Shown: positions 15,849-26,086, counted from the first letter of the stretch. The stretch is DNA of 37,696 nt from Opitutia bacterium (GCA_002694035.1 NZKY01000063.1:14259-51954), one strand, 5' to 3'. Translations and numbers: made by a program. The notes: generated from the sequence alone by a model not told the origin.

Positions 15849-17777
15849 ATGGTTATTAGGATTTTGTCCATAATTCTGTATGCGTTCTTTACATTAGAAT
15901 GTTTATCTTCTAATTATCCCTTTCGGACTTGGACTTCCAAAACGGGAGTAAAAATTGAAGCACGTTTTATAGAGACATCAGGAGATCAGTTGACGATTGA
16001 AAGAAGTGATTACAAGAAATTTGTTTTTCCTCTAGCTTTACTCTCTAATGAAGATCAAATTTATGTCAGAGGTACATTAAAAAGCCTTTCTCAAACTCAA
16101 ACATATTCTAAGCAATCTCAAACGCCTTTATCATCATCTGAAGCCCTTCCTATTTGGAGTCCTGCGATTATTTCAAATTGGTGGCAGGAAAATGCACAGA
16201 ACGATTGGTCTAAAGCCTCTGATAGACTAATTGAAAATTTGAGGGATATCTGGGTTAACAAAGAAAAAAGATCTGCAAGAGAAGGTCGTGATTTTTTTTC
16301 CTGGTTTGATCATTGGCGGTGGCTTGATTTGATGAATCAGTTACGGGAAAAAGGAGGGGGTGAGAGTCTAAGTACTGTTTTTGTTAAAATTGGAAGCAAT
16401 CCAGAATTGAGAAAAATTTTCTTAAACGCCTTACACCCTGAAGATAATCAAGTAGCTGCACTATATATTTTTCTTTCAATCGCAAAAGATCATCCGGAGC
16501 TCGTTGAACAATACGGATCCCTTGCAGTCGCATATTCTGTGGTTTTCGATCAACCATTTCCACGAACATGGCCCCATCATCAAGTAGCCAGAAACGATGT
16601 GCCTTTTGATTCTGCTTTACCTAGTTCAAGGTTTGCAGAAATGGTAAATGCTCATAAAAGTAGGCAATTGGAATATGATCCTACTCAGTTATCCGTAACA
16701 GAACTAAAATTTGTGGTTGATCATCGTCTTCCCAAAAGTGAGCTCGACTGGGCTCGCGAAAGTGTAAAGTTGAGGAGAGCAAGCTTTGATAAGATTTTCT
16801 CATCGATAAAATATGACCGGCCAAGACTAGAGGGTGGAATTTTTAGATGGCCATACGGTGATTACTCGCTTGGTTCAATTAAAGAAAAAGGGGGAATTTG
16901 TGTGGATCAGGCTTACTTTAGTTCGATGGCTGGCAAGGCAAAAGGAATACCCACACTTACTTTTGTTGGCCAAGGTAGCGGTGGGGGCCATGCATGGTTT
17001 GGATTTTTAAAAAATCCAGGCCGTTGGGAAACGGATTGCGGAAGATATGAGAATCAAAATTATCCGGTGGGTAATGCAATCGATCCGCAGAGGTGGAAAT
17101 TAATTACGGATGATGAGTTGGGGGCACTGGCCCGTGGAGAAAAAAACCTTACCGGTTTTCGTGGAAAAGCTGTAGATTATTTTGCTTGGGCTCAAGCTAA
17201 TCCAAAAGCAAACTTCTATCGAGAATCTTTGCAACGTGCTCGTACTTTGCATCCTGCTTATATCGAAGTGTGGAAAGAAGAGGCAAATTGGGTGAAAAAC
17301 AACATTTCTGATTTGAGGGAAAAAAGAAATTTCTGGGACGCATGGTTGAAAGCATTTTCAAATACAGTCGATCTCAAGATTGAAGGGCAAAAAAACCTCG
17401 CCGATGTTTATGATGAAATGGGCAATCCAAGACAGGCTGATCGAATTCGTTCTTTGATTGTTAAGCAAAATCGTTCAGGCAGGTTTGATTTAGCGATTAA
17501 AGAGGGTGCTGAACAAGTAATGAATCTTGTATCGGCAAAAAATTGGACAAGTGCAGAAAAAGCCTATGAACGGATGGTAAGAGATTTTGAAAAAACTGCT
17601 GGAGGAGAATTATACTATGGTTTGATTAGACCTTATGTTGAAAAACTTGTAAGTATGGATCAAAAAAAACAAGCTCTTGATGCGATCGAGTACTTGAAAA
17701 AAAGAAAAGTTTTGGATTTAGGTCCGGGAAGTATTATTGCTCTTGAAATGGATAAACTGATCGGGCAGATCAACTAA
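15849..17777 (+). CDS. Exported SHD1-like / transglutaminase-core protein
   Basis: The 642-residue protein starts with a signal peptide (ILSIILYAFFTLECLS). Residues about 25-75 match the SLA1-homology-1-like domain common in PVC exported proteins (FRTWTSKTGVKIEARFIETS, then FVFPLALLSNEDQIYVRGTL). Residues about 330-400 contain a transglutaminase-like core: EKGGICVDQAYFSSMAGKAK with Cys351, GGGHAWFGF with His381, and RWETDCGRY with Asp396, the expected Cys-His-Asp order. The C-terminal third is TPR-like helices. The family may act as a peptidase or peptide cross-linker; the substrate is unknown. ATG follows AAGAGG with no spacer. Its stop overlaps the stop of the WD40-cytochrome gene by four bases. 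It is divergent from the protease fusion gene, about 180 bases away. Confidence 0.82.
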   Translation: MVIRILSIILYAFFTLECLSSNYPFRTWTSKTGVKIEARFIETSGDQLTIERSDYKKFVFPLALLSNEDQIYVRGTLKSLSQTQTYSKQSQTPLSSSEALPIWSPAIISNWWQENAQNDWSKASDRLIENLRDIWVNKEKRSAREGRDFFSWFDHWRWLDLMNQLREKGGGESLSTVFVKIGSNPELRKIFLNALHPEDNQVAALYIFLSIAKDHPELVEQYGSLAVAYSVVFDQPFPRTWPHHQVARNDVPFDSALPSSRFAEMVNAHKSRQLEYDPTQLSVTELKFVVDHRLPKSELDWARESVKLRRASFDKIFSSIKYDRPRLEGGIFRWPYGDYSLGSIKEKGGICVDQAYFSSMAGKAKGIPTLTFVGQGSGGGHAWFGFLKNPGRWETDCGRYENQNYPVGNAIDPQRWKLITDDELGALARGEKNLTGFRGKAVDYFAWAQANPKANFYRESLQRARTLHPAYIEVWKEEANWVKNNISDLREKRNFWDAWLKAFSNTVDLKIEGQKNLADVYDEMGNPRQADRIRSLIVKQNRSGRFDLAIKEGAEQVMNLVSAKNWTSAEKAYERMVRDFEKTAGGELYYGLIRPYVEKLVSMDQKKQALDAIEYLKKRKVLDLGPGSIIALEMDKLIGQIN

Positions 17778-20674
17778 TTGTTAATTGCCAAAAGTTTAGT
17801 GTATTTCGAAAAAAGTTCGTTGGTCAATTTTAACTGCGATTCTATTTTTGCAAGCATTGATCTATGTTCTTTTTCAACATTTAAATATTCTTCAGAGGCT
17901 CTTTTGAATAATTGATTTTTTTCTTCCAACAGTTTGGGGATGGTTTCCTTCAATTTAAGAATTTCCTGATGGCTTTTCTCGGCATTCTGAACTGCTTGTT
18001 TTGCAAGAATTATTTCTTCCTGTTTTGCAGCGAGTTCATTTTGGGTTTCAATAAGATCTTTTTTAAAAAGTTCCAATGATTCAGCCAGTTTTACATTTGC
18101 ATCCTGTAAAGTACTTTCGGGCTTTAGGGTCTCAGAGAATTTTTTTGAAGATTCGGCAATAGAATTAAATTCTGCTATGAAGGATTTTTTTCTTTCTAAT
18201 AATTGAATGACGGAAACATGATTTTTTTCCGCTGTAACAACAGAATTTTTGCTTTGATCTATAACTGTCTTACTTTTGGCAATTTTATTGGGTAGTAGTC
18301 GTAAAGACTCCCGAGTATTATTCAATTCATTAAGGGCTTGAATTTTGGTTTCTTTTGCATCCTGTAAAAGGGTAGTCAAATCTTCCATTTCGTTCTGAAG
18401 GAGATCTAGATTTTTGATCTGAGTATGTCTTTCAACATTAATTAATTCAGCTTTCCATTGTTCTATATCTTTTTGCACTTCTTCAATTTCCCTGCTGGCC
18501 TTTGCTACCAGCATAGAGGGTTGTTTTATTACCTCTTGGCATTGAGCCAAAAGAGTTTTGTTTTTTTCAAAAATGCTTTTGCTTTGATCACGTTTGCTAG
18601 TTATGGAGGATTGTTGATTTTGAAATTGGCTTAAATTTGATTTTGTTTGAGAAAGTAATTTTGTAATGGTGACTAAATCTTCTTGAGCACCATTCAATGC
18701 TTCAGAGGCATTTTCGGATTGTAATTTAAGCGATTTTTTTTCGGCAATTAAATTGTCTGTTTCAGCTTTATGGTTCGCAGAATGTCGGGAGGCATCATCA
18801 GATTTTTTCTTTATTTCATCAAAAGCAAGTTTTGCTTTTTTTGCTGCATCGGCCAAGGAGAGATCACTTTTGTTCTGATCAGAAAGTTGTTTTGCTTTGC
18901 TTAAGGAATCTTTTAACAAGCTCAATTGTTTAGAGTATTTGTTTGATAGATCATTCCACTTTTTGGATTCTTGATTGCTCTTGGCGAAGGAATCTTGGTT
19001 GACAGCAATTTTCGCTAAAATTTTCTGATGGGTCTCGCTCTTTGCTTTTTTAATGTTTGTTTTGTTATTGAAGTCGTTTGTAGTCTTAAGGAGTTCTTGC
19101 TTTGCAGCCATAATCTTGGCTGTCGAATCTTGTAAGTTTTTTTCATCGGCGTCTAGATTTGCCTTACTTAATTCCAAGGCTTTAGTCAGTTTGTCTCTTT
19201 TTTGCTGGAGTGGTAAAAGTGCATTCTGATGTTCTTTTAGGGAGGATTGTATTGTAGCGAGATGATTTTCAGAAAGTAAAATTCTTTTTTCAATGGTGGG
19301 TGGGTTTGCAATTAAATCACCCAAGTGTTTGCCGTCTGATGAATTCCATAAACCGACTTTTCCAGTCCAGTCTCCAGCAATGATTTTGGAGCCATCATGA
19401 GAAAGTCTGGATTCCATAACGATATCGGTAAAACCTGAAATCGTTCGTAGAGCTTTTCCATTACCATCCCAAAATTTTACTGTTTTATCCCTTCCCGCTG
19501 TGACAATGTTTCCGTTTTGAGCAAAATGAGCGGAGAGAGTTCCTCCGCTATGGGCATTCCAAGTTCGTATTTGCTTACCATTTATCATTTCCCAGGTTCT
19601 AACCGCACCTTCCTCGGATGCTGAAAGTAAAACATTTCCATCAGCACGCCAACTTAGACTGGTTATTTCCTGCTTGTGTCCGTCTAACGTGTAAAAAGGG
19701 TTACCTGTGCGAGCTTCCCATACGAAAAGTCCGCCATTTCGATCAGCTGTGGCCAGGAGGATACCGTCAGGAGAAAATGCAACTTGAGTAACCCACTCAG
19801 AGTGTTTTTTAATCTTGTAGAGGATTTCATCAGTAGCTAAGTCAAAAACCTTGATTAATTTGTTGGTTCCTCCAATAACGACAAGGGATTGGTCGGCTGA
19901 TAAGTCAGCAGTAAGTATGCTATCCTGTTCTTCTCCAACGGTTAGGACTCTTTTTCCAGTTTCAATATCCCAACCGGCTACATTTCCACTTTTTCCACCG
20001 CGTCCACCAGAGGCAATCACAAGTTTCCCATTTCGGCTAAATTTCATCGATTCAATAAAACCCTCTTCGTATGGGAGGATTCCAGAAATTTTAAGTGTTT
20101 CTGTGTTGTACAGAATAACTTGTTTTTGACCTGATAACGCAACCAAAGGTGCCCATGGAGATGCCGCCATGGCAGAGGGAGCAAATGCACGTTCTGTAAC
20201 GAGGAAAGGCTCGAGATTCAGGTGCTTGGGCATGGGTGGTGGTCCCGTAGGCTTACCAATGGAAGCTCCGCTTAGAGCAAGATTAACGGATGATTTCTTT
20301 TTCTTCATTGGTTTACCCGAAGCAGTAGGAAGCATACCCTGAGCAATCCAGTTTTTAATCAAAAGAAGTTGAGACTTTTCAATTTTCTCACCCCTTGGCG
20401 GCATATGAGGTTCCTGTAGTCTAGCAGGGAGGAGATAAAGTAAACTGCCATCAGGATCTCCCGGTAGTGAAACTTCGCCCGAACTGCCTCCGGCAATAAT
20501 TCCATTAATGCTAGTAAGATCGAGTCCCCCACGAGATCGATCTGGGTTATGACAGGAATTACACGATTGTTCAAAAATGGGAATAATATCGTCCTGAAAG
20601 TTTGGTTTCTCAGGAGACGCGATTGCAAAAGCACTAAATAGGGCAAAGAACCAAATGTGTTGTAAGAATTTCAT
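17774..20674 (-). CDS. Exported cytochrome c / WD40 / long coiled-coil protein
   Basis: The 966-residue protein has a signal peptide (IWFFALFSAFAIAS), then a planctomycete-type cytochrome domain at about 25-115 (heme motif CNSCH at 38-42, distal ligand region PHMPP with Met91). Residues about 155-455 are WD40 repeats, for example GHKQEITSLSWRADGNVLLS and SAHFAQNGNIVTAGRDKTVK. Residues about 465-960 are almost continuous coiled coil rich in lysine, glutamate and alanine, which is an unusually long rod. The layout, heme domain plus propeller plus rod, is known in PVC exported proteins, but no biochemical role has been shown. It is the last gene of the four-gene unit, following the DUF1549/DUF1553 gene by 49 bases. 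The start is ATG. Confidence 0.88.
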   Translation of the reverse strand: MKFLQHIWFFALFSAFAIASPEKPNFQDDIIPIFEQSCNSCHNPDRSRGGLDLTSINGIIAGGSSGEVSLPGDPDGSLLYLLPARLQEPHMPPRGEKIEKSQLLLIKNWIAQGMLPTASGKPMKKKKSSVNLALSGASIGKPTGPPPMPKHLNLEPFLVTERAFAPSAMAASPWAPLVALSGQKQVILYNTETLKISGILPYEEGFIESMKFSRNGKLVIASGGRGGKSGNVAGWDIETGKRVLTVGEEQDSILTADLSADQSLVVIGGTNKLIKVFDLATDEILYKIKKHSEWVTQVAFSPDGILLATADRNGGLFVWEARTGNPFYTLDGHKQEITSLSWRADGNVLLSASEEGAVRTWEMINGKQIRTWNAHSGGTLSAHFAQNGNIVTAGRDKTVKFWDGNGKALRTISGFTDIVMESRLSHDGSKIIAGDWTGKVGLWNSSDGKHLGDLIANPPTIEKRILLSENHLATIQSSLKEHQNALLPLQQKRDKLTKALELSKANLDADEKNLQDSTAKIMAAKQELLKTTNDFNNKTNIKKAKSETHQKILAKIAVNQDSFAKSNQESKKWNDLSNKYSKQLSLLKDSLSKAKQLSDQNKSDLSLADAAKKAKLAFDEIKKKSDDASRHSANHKAETDNLIAEKKSLKLQSENASEALNGAQEDLVTITKLLSQTKSNLSQFQNQQSSITSKRDQSKSIFEKNKTLLAQCQEVIKQPSMLVAKASREIEEVQKDIEQWKAELINVERHTQIKNLDLLQNEMEDLTTLLQDAKETKIQALNELNNTRESLRLLPNKIAKSKTVIDQSKNSVVTAEKNHVSVIQLLERKKSFIAEFNSIAESSKKFSETLKPESTLQDANVKLAESLELFKKDLIETQNELAAKQEEIILAKQAVQNAEKSHQEILKLKETIPKLLEEKNQLFKRASEEYLNVEKEHRSMLAKIESQLKLTNELFSKYTKLLAINN

Positions 20675-20723
20675 GAATGAAACTACATTTCTAGAAGATT
20701 ATTGGCGTTTCTCAACGCAATGT

Positions 20724-23591
20724 TTAGTGATTGAAAATAAATTCCTTGGAATTCAGTAGAGCCCAAAAAACATCTTCCAAACCTTCTCGTGGATTACTCA
20801 TATCCAAAGATGCCAATAGGTTTGCTTTCTCTGCCTCACGCGGTTTTCGCGAATAACAACGAAGATAGAGCTCGTCGATAATTTGATCTGGCTTTTTCCC
20901 TTCTTTCAGGCTGGTATCCACAACTTTCCCCTGTTTAATCCGGTTGTTTGTGGTGTCACCGTTTAAAAGATGCAAAGCCTGCGACAAACTTGGTTCCATT
21001 ACCACTTCACAGGAGCAAACAGTCTCTCTTTTTGCTCTGCCAAATGTAGTGAGAAAATAATTACTTACACGGCCGTCTGCGATTTGAATTGCTTTGGCAC
21101 CCAGGGGTAATCCCTGAAATTTATTTTTGGTTGAGGTTGCCTGTGAAATAACATCGAGCATGACTTCGGCACGTAAGCGGCGAAGGTGAGATCTTGCGAA
21201 GTTTCGTGTGTCTGATTCATTCGATACATTCGTCTTGGTTGAAAGTTGATAAATTCTTGAATTGCAAACATCTCGAACCAACTTTTTGAAGTCATAATTA
21301 TATTCGGTGAATTTTTTGGATAGTTCATCTAAAAGTTCAGGGTTGGAGGGGGGATTTGAAACCCGAACATCATCAACTGGTTCGATGATTCCTTGTCCGA
21401 AGAAATGTGCCCATACCAAGTTGGCCAAGTTTCTAGCAAAGAATGGATTTTGTGGAGAAGCAAGCCAATCAGCCAGAACTTCTCGGCGATCCGCACCACG
21501 AGGGATTTCTGGGGTGTCATCCCCAAGGAACTTTGGGGGCATGGGTTTTTTGTGTACAGGATGATTAATCTCTCCGCTTCTCCGGTTATAAATAATATTT
21601 TCGCGGGGATCGGCCCCTCTTTTGCGACCTACCTGGCTGAAGAAAGAGGCAAAAGAATAGTATTCATCCTGGGTCCAACGGTCAAACGGGTGATTGTGAC
21701 ACTGTGCACACTGTAGGCGCATTCCCATAAAGACCTGAGCAACATTTTCAGTAATTTTCAGGTTGTCCCTTTCCACTTGGTAGTAATTGGTAGCGGGATT
21801 GGTGAAGGTGCCTCCTTTGGAAGTGAGTAAATCCTTTACGATTTGATCCATAGGAACATTATTAGCAATACGGTCTTTAAGCCAATTGAAGTAGAGTAGG
21901 GTGGCTTTGTAACTCATCCCCTGGTTGTCATCAGTCTGAATTTGGAGAAGTTCGGCAAATTTCATTACCCATAACTCTGTAAATTCTTTCCTCTCCAGTA
22001 ATTGATCAATCAGTTTTGATCTTTTATCTGTTGATGTGTCGGCAAGAAATGCAGCTGATTCTTCGACCGTGGGCAAGAGACCAGTGATATCAAGGTACAG
22101 ACGTCTAACAAACACTTCGTCGGTACAAAGTTCTGATGGAGTCATGCGAAGTTTGTGCAATTTATTGTGCACATGAGTATCAACATAATTGTTGGCAGGT
22201 AGTTGAGGCCGTTCATATTTAAGATCCTCCGGTATGACCACCATGGGGACTCCTACTGTAAAGATGTTAAACCGGGCCATCATGAAAGCCTCACCCCGTG
22301 AGCCCGCAGTAACTAATCCTTTTTCATCGACTGCAGCAGATACATCATTACTGGATTGAAATACAGTCAGAGGAGTAACATCCCTAGTCGTACCATCGGA
22401 GTAGTGTGCGAGCACGCTTAATTGTTGAGTGGCACCTTCACCTTCGAGAAGGGCTGATGGTGGGAAAAGTTCGATCTTTGTTGGCTTTGCTATGTTTTCA
22501 GGATCTTTGTGTGCACCGTCTTTTAACCAATCAACCAAGGTGTGCCAGTGTTTGCTGTGCTTGCTGAATAATTTTCCTCCAGTATGTGGAACCGTTCCAA
22601 TAGCCTTTTCCACGAGCATACTTTCCTCGGGTACTGCAAGATTTATGCGTCGAGTTCCCTGCTCCCTAGTTATGCGATAGTGATCTCCTTCAGGATCATA
22701 TCCAAAAAGGGAAAGCATAAAACGGTCTTGCCCACGGGCGGAACCGTGACATGAACCGGTATTACAACCTGCTTTCATGAAAACCGGCATTACATCAAGC
22801 TTGAAACTTACAGGTCGTGGCGTAGTTGGTTCTGAGACTTGAACGGGTACTTCGACCCTCTTACCCATGAATTCAGCAATAAGTTTGGTTTCACCTTCCT
22901 GCTTCGGATATAGAATGCGGTCCTTAAAATCAACAATAGCTGAGTTTTCAAGCCAAACGGACGACTCAAAAGTAACATCGCGTGTTACATCATCAGAGTA
23001 AGTGGCAGTGAGAACAATGGAATTGAAGTCTTCCTCAGTATTAAGGTTTATGGCGGATGGATAAGCTTCAAGGGAAACAAATTGCTTGTTCCTTGCTTTG
23101 GTGCGAAGAACAAGTTCACGTTCCGTAATTTCTTTAAGTTGTATACCCTTTGGCCAGTTTGCGCCGGTTTCAATCCAGCGATCGAGAATGTCTTTTTGCT
23201 GAGCGGAGAGGGGGCCGTTTTTTGGTGGCATGATTTCATCATCATCTGCCGGAAGGTGAATTCTTTCGAGGAGAATACTTTCAATTTTGTTCCCCGGCAC
23301 CAGGGCAGGTCCGGAATCTCCGCCTTCCTTGGCAAAAGCGAGAGTATCCAATCGTAAGCCTCCTTTTTGATCATCGGTACCGTGACAGCTTATGCAGGTA
23401 CTCTCCAATACTGCCCTGACTTCGGTATGAAAGTCAGGAGCTTTCACTACTGGTTTGGGTGGAGTAGCAGGTGGGCTTGGCTGAGCAGGGGGTGTTGCTG
23501 GGGGAACTGGAGTAACCACGGGGGGAGTCTGTTTATCCTGATTGGCCCAAATGAAGGATGCAGAAAGTAGAATGTAAAAAACAAGTTTCAT
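20724..23591 (-). CDS. Exported cytochrome c-type protein with DUF1549 and DUF1553 (PSD1) domains
   Basis: The 955-residue protein follows the planctomycete 'PSCyt1-PSCyt2-PSD1' order. A signal peptide and proline-rich linker (residues about 20-50) precede a heme motif CISCH at 66-70 with a distal MPP motif. Ig-like segments follow. A second, wider motif CNTGSCHG lies before DUF1549, and CAQCHNHPFD lies at its end. DUF1553 fills the C-terminal quarter (ADWLASPQNPFFARNLANLV, then GRAKRETVCSCEVVMEPSLS). It can therefore hold up to three hemes. Such proteins are exported and usually paired with DUF1501 proteins, as here. Redox or polymer-processing roles are suggested in the literature but not established. 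It starts seven bases after the PPC gene ends, which indicates coupling. Confidence 0.92.
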   Translation of the reverse strand: MKLVFYILLSASFIWANQDKQTPPVVTPVPPATPPAQPSPPATPPKPVVKAPDFHTEVRAVLESTCISCHGTDDQKGGLRLDTLAFAKEGGDSGPALVPGNKIESILLERIHLPADDDEIMPPKNGPLSAQQKDILDRWIETGANWPKGIQLKEITERELVLRTKARNKQFVSLEAYPSAINLNTEEDFNSIVLTATYSDDVTRDVTFESSVWLENSAIVDFKDRILYPKQEGETKLIAEFMGKRVEVPVQVSEPTTPRPVSFKLDVMPVFMKAGCNTGSCHGSARGQDRFMLSLFGYDPEGDHYRITREQGTRRINLAVPEESMLVEKAIGTVPHTGGKLFSKHSKHWHTLVDWLKDGAHKDPENIAKPTKIELFPPSALLEGEGATQQLSVLAHYSDGTTRDVTPLTVFQSSNDVSAAVDEKGLVTAGSRGEAFMMARFNIFTVGVPMVVIPEDLKYERPQLPANNYVDTHVHNKLHKLRMTPSELCTDEVFVRRLYLDITGLLPTVEESAAFLADTSTDKRSKLIDQLLERKEFTELWVMKFAELLQIQTDDNQGMSYKATLLYFNWLKDRIANNVPMDQIVKDLLTSKGGTFTNPATNYYQVERDNLKITENVAQVFMGMRLQCAQCHNHPFDRWTQDEYYSFASFFSQVGRKRGADPRENIIYNRRSGEINHPVHKKPMPPKFLGDDTPEIPRGADRREVLADWLASPQNPFFARNLANLVWAHFFGQGIIEPVDDVRVSNPPSNPELLDELSKKFTEYNYDFKKLVRDVCNSRIYQLSTKTNVSNESDTRNFARSHLRRLRAEVMLDVISQATSTKNKFQGLPLGAKAIQIADGRVSNYFLTTFGRAKRETVCSCEVVMEPSLSQALHLLNGDTTNNRIKQGKVVDTSLKEGKKPDQIIDELYLRCYSRKPREAEKANLLASLDMSNPREGLEDVFWALLNSKEFIFNH

Positions 23592-23598
23592 AACAAGG

Positions 23599-26028
23599 TT
23601 AATTGGTACCTCCTTGAGCAGCTAAGCGCAATTGTTCGAGCCTGCTCAGTGGCTTATCTTTTTTAACGATAGGTTTGGGGGCAGAAGGTTTAGGTTTTGC
23701 TGCAACAGCCTTCGGTTTTGGAGGGGGATTATCCATACGGATTTGTCCACCCTGTCCTACAGTATGCGTAACTAAGTTTTTTGAAAATGGCACCCTGACG
23801 AAACAGAACAAATTCTTGGTCAATCCAGCACGTGCTTTTTCTTCGGTGGTAATGGGGAAACTAATCTGTGAAGTATTTGAATCAAATTCAACCTGTTTGG
23901 TAATAGCAAAAGGAGGAAGACCTTTGAGTTCTGCTTTAGCTAAACCCTTAAAAGGTCGAGTAATATCAAGATCACAAATCATTTCACCTTCTTGTCCTCG
24001 TTGAATAGCCGCCATGTTTATTTTCATTGAAAGGTACGGTTCTTCAACTTTTAACTTAATAAATTCTGAAGCTGCCAGCATATTGCCTCCTCCATTTGCT
24101 GGGGATTCACCTTGTACTCCGATTTCCCATTCACCCAAAGGAGTTCCATTATTGGCGGTAAGAGGATAATAACCAGTAGTATCTTTAGCTAAAATTTTGA
24201 TATTGCTTTTTGCCCCAATTCCAGGAGGACGAGTGAGAATTTTAACGACAACATCCTTGGTGAAATTTGCGTCACGGATAACTTCTACTTTCAGGTTTAT
24301 GGAGCCTCCTTTAACAATGGGAGTTGCGGGAGTGTGCAATTTTACCCTGAATGGGACCGGTTCGACAACCGCCACTGGGAGAACATCGTAGGTACCTTCA
24401 TAGTATGTTCGATTATTTGGAGGACCATAGACTAAATCCACGCGATGCCGATAATTTCCACTGATAGTTACATTACTGTCGGGTTTCTTGTGATTGATGT
24501 CAATTTTGGTTAAGGTTTCACTAAGTGGTGCATCAGGCTTTGCAGAAAATAGGACGGGGACGGAGGTAAAATTGGATGGTGCTTTGGGTGCATGCATGGT
24601 TACACCTTCAGGTAAATTTTGAGCTATAAAATCAAGATCACCTGAGAAGTTACGTCGGGTGATGGTGAAACTGGTGGCGGCAAAGTTTCCGCGGGGGACT
24701 GGAATCATTTGACGGGTCTGGGAGTCACGGTTGCCAAACATCGGAATAGAAGCGGTTATTTCAGGTTCAAGTTTTTCAGTCTCAATGCGGTAGGCATGCA
24801 GGGGGCTCCCTCTTCCAAGGTGGTCTGTTATTCGTAAAATATATTCGCCATCCCTTGGGAAGGTTTGAGTAATTAAACTGTCTGGACCGTTACTGGCATC
24901 ATCATTTCCACGGATCGATTTTCCGTCCCCGTAGTATAGATTAAGGACTGGATCAAGGGGTGAAGCTACAGATCGGGCGTGTGCCTTGATGTAATAACGG
25001 TCTCCTTTTTTTGCCTGAAAACGGAAGCAGTCAATATCGCCGTCTTCCTGAATAACCCCGTCAAATGCGAGTGGAATTGAAAGTTCTGTTTTGGTAGCGA
25101 TACTAGAGCTGTTATTGGGTTCCACTTCCGAAATTGCGGGAAATTTTGAAATCCGGATATTGTTGGGACTAGGGGCACGCAGACCGTTTTCCTCGTGATG
25201 ATAGGCCAAGATTTCCTTTCCATTATTCGGTAAGGTAATCGTCTGTTTGAAAGGCCCTTTGGGATCTCCGAGAAAAGTAAATTCAATTGGCTTGCCTGCC
25301 TCTCCTCCTGCAGGGATTACAACTAATGGTCGTGGGAAGGAACCAATGTGCAACCGGTAGCGATAAGAACCGTTCCCTCGATAAGAAGATTCCCTGACCT
25401 CGATGTAATACTTTCCTGTTTTTGGTGCAATCACACTTGTAGTTGAGTCCTGTAGTAAGAGTTCGGAATCGTCCGATGTCGCAATTTCGAAACGATTTTC
25501 GTCAAGAATTGCTATATAGGGATCGAACAAAGGACCGGAGAGTCGGATTGCCTCGACTTCCGCACTGATACGTTGCCCTTGAGTGGCATTAATTTCGAAA
25601 TAGTCTACATCTTCATTTTGGGCCACCCCGTTAACAGTGACATTCAGAGGAATAATCTGAGCTTCATCTAGGGCAGAATTTGGCTCTGATTCAGATTCAT
25701 TAGGGAATGGACCCACCCAAAAAGTAAAGAGTTTACTGATTCCATTTTTTGTTCGAAGACGTAGTTCATGTTGTCCGATTTTCGCGTCATCAGAAATAAC
25801 AAATTTCGCAGATAGTTTAGTTTCTTTTTCTTCAATTATTTCAATTGCGGAAATTCCCTTGTCATAAAAGAAGATTTCCTCCGCACCCTTTAGACGTTGC
25901 CCGGTAATTACGATCTCTTGGGTTGACCCAAGTTGTCCGCCACGCGGAAGAAGTGAGGAAATTAAAGGTTCTGTAGCACCAACTTGGCTTAAAATAATAA
26001 AAAGAAAAGGGAATAATTTATTAATCAT
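23599..26028 (-). CDS. Exported PPC-domain protein with beta-sandwich repeats
   Basis: The 809-residue protein has a signal peptide (LFPFLFIILSQVGA), an IPT/TIG-like start (SSLLPRGGQLGSTQEIVITG) and two pre-peptidase C-terminal (PPC) modules. The first shows SEPNSALDEAQ, VDYFEINATQGQ and GKYYIEVRESS; the second shows EVEPNNSSSIATKTE, DIDCFRFQAKKGDRY and GEYILRITDH. The C-terminal half is further beta-sandwich, ending in a proline/lysine-rich tail (KPKPSAPKPIVKKDKP). PPC modules are secretion or adhesion helpers in exported hydrolases. No catalytic domain is visible, so this is a surface or periplasmic binding partner. It sits between the DUF1501 gene and the DUF1549/1553 gene, as in similar sets of PVC genomes. 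The start is ATG. Confidence 0.85.
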   Translation of the reverse strand: MINKLFPFLFIILSQVGATEPLISSLLPRGGQLGSTQEIVITGQRLKGAEEIFFYDKGISAIEIIEEKETKLSAKFVISDDAKIGQHELRLRTKNGISKLFTFWVGPFPNESESEPNSALDEAQIIPLNVTVNGVAQNEDVDYFEINATQGQRISAEVEAIRLSGPLFDPYIAILDENRFEIATSDDSELLLQDSTTSVIAPKTGKYYIEVRESSYRGNGSYRYRLHIGSFPRPLVVIPAGGEAGKPIEFTFLGDPKGPFKQTITLPNNGKEILAYHHEENGLRAPSPNNIRISKFPAISEVEPNNSSSIATKTELSIPLAFDGVIQEDGDIDCFRFQAKKGDRYYIKAHARSVASPLDPVLNLYYGDGKSIRGNDDASNGPDSLITQTFPRDGEYILRITDHLGRGSPLHAYRIETEKLEPEITASIPMFGNRDSQTRQMIPVPRGNFAATSFTITRRNFSGDLDFIAQNLPEGVTMHAPKAPSNFTSVPVLFSAKPDAPLSETLTKIDINHKKPDSNVTISGNYRHRVDLVYGPPNNRTYYEGTYDVLPVAVVEPVPFRVKLHTPATPIVKGGSINLKVEVIRDANFTKDVVVKILTRPPGIGAKSNIKILAKDTTGYYPLTANNGTPLGEWEIGVQGESPANGGGNMLAASEFIKLKVEEPYLSMKINMAAIQRGQEGEMICDLDITRPFKGLAKAELKGLPPFAITKQVEFDSNTSQISFPITTEEKARAGLTKNLFCFVRVPFSKNLVTHTVGQGGQIRMDNPPPKPKAVAAKPKPSAPKPIVKKDKPLSRLEQLRLAAQGGTN

Positions 26029-26047
26029 GTTTAAAGTAAATTACATA

Positions 26048-26086
26048 AAAACCTCCCCAAAAGTGTTTTTCTTTTGAGAAGGTTTT
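26048..26086 (-). terminator. Terminator or attenuator between the DUF1501 and PPC genes
   Basis: In the minus-strand RNA a 15-base arm (AAAACCTTCTCAAAA, 26086-26072) pairs with TTTTGGGGAGGTTTT (26062-26048). The stem is complete with two G-U wobbles, the loop has nine bases, and the run of U continues for one more base. Read on the plus strand the two wobbles become mismatches, so the signal points to minus-strand transcription. It lies between the DUF1501 stop and the PPC start, and would lower expression of the three downstream genes or end the first transcript. Confidence 0.65.

Noticed and set aside
20697-20724. Hairpin between the DUF1549/1553 and WD40-cytochrome genes (GCGTT and AACGC around TCTC)
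   Set aside because: The stem is only five to eight base pairs with a bulge and no T-run follows on the minus strand.
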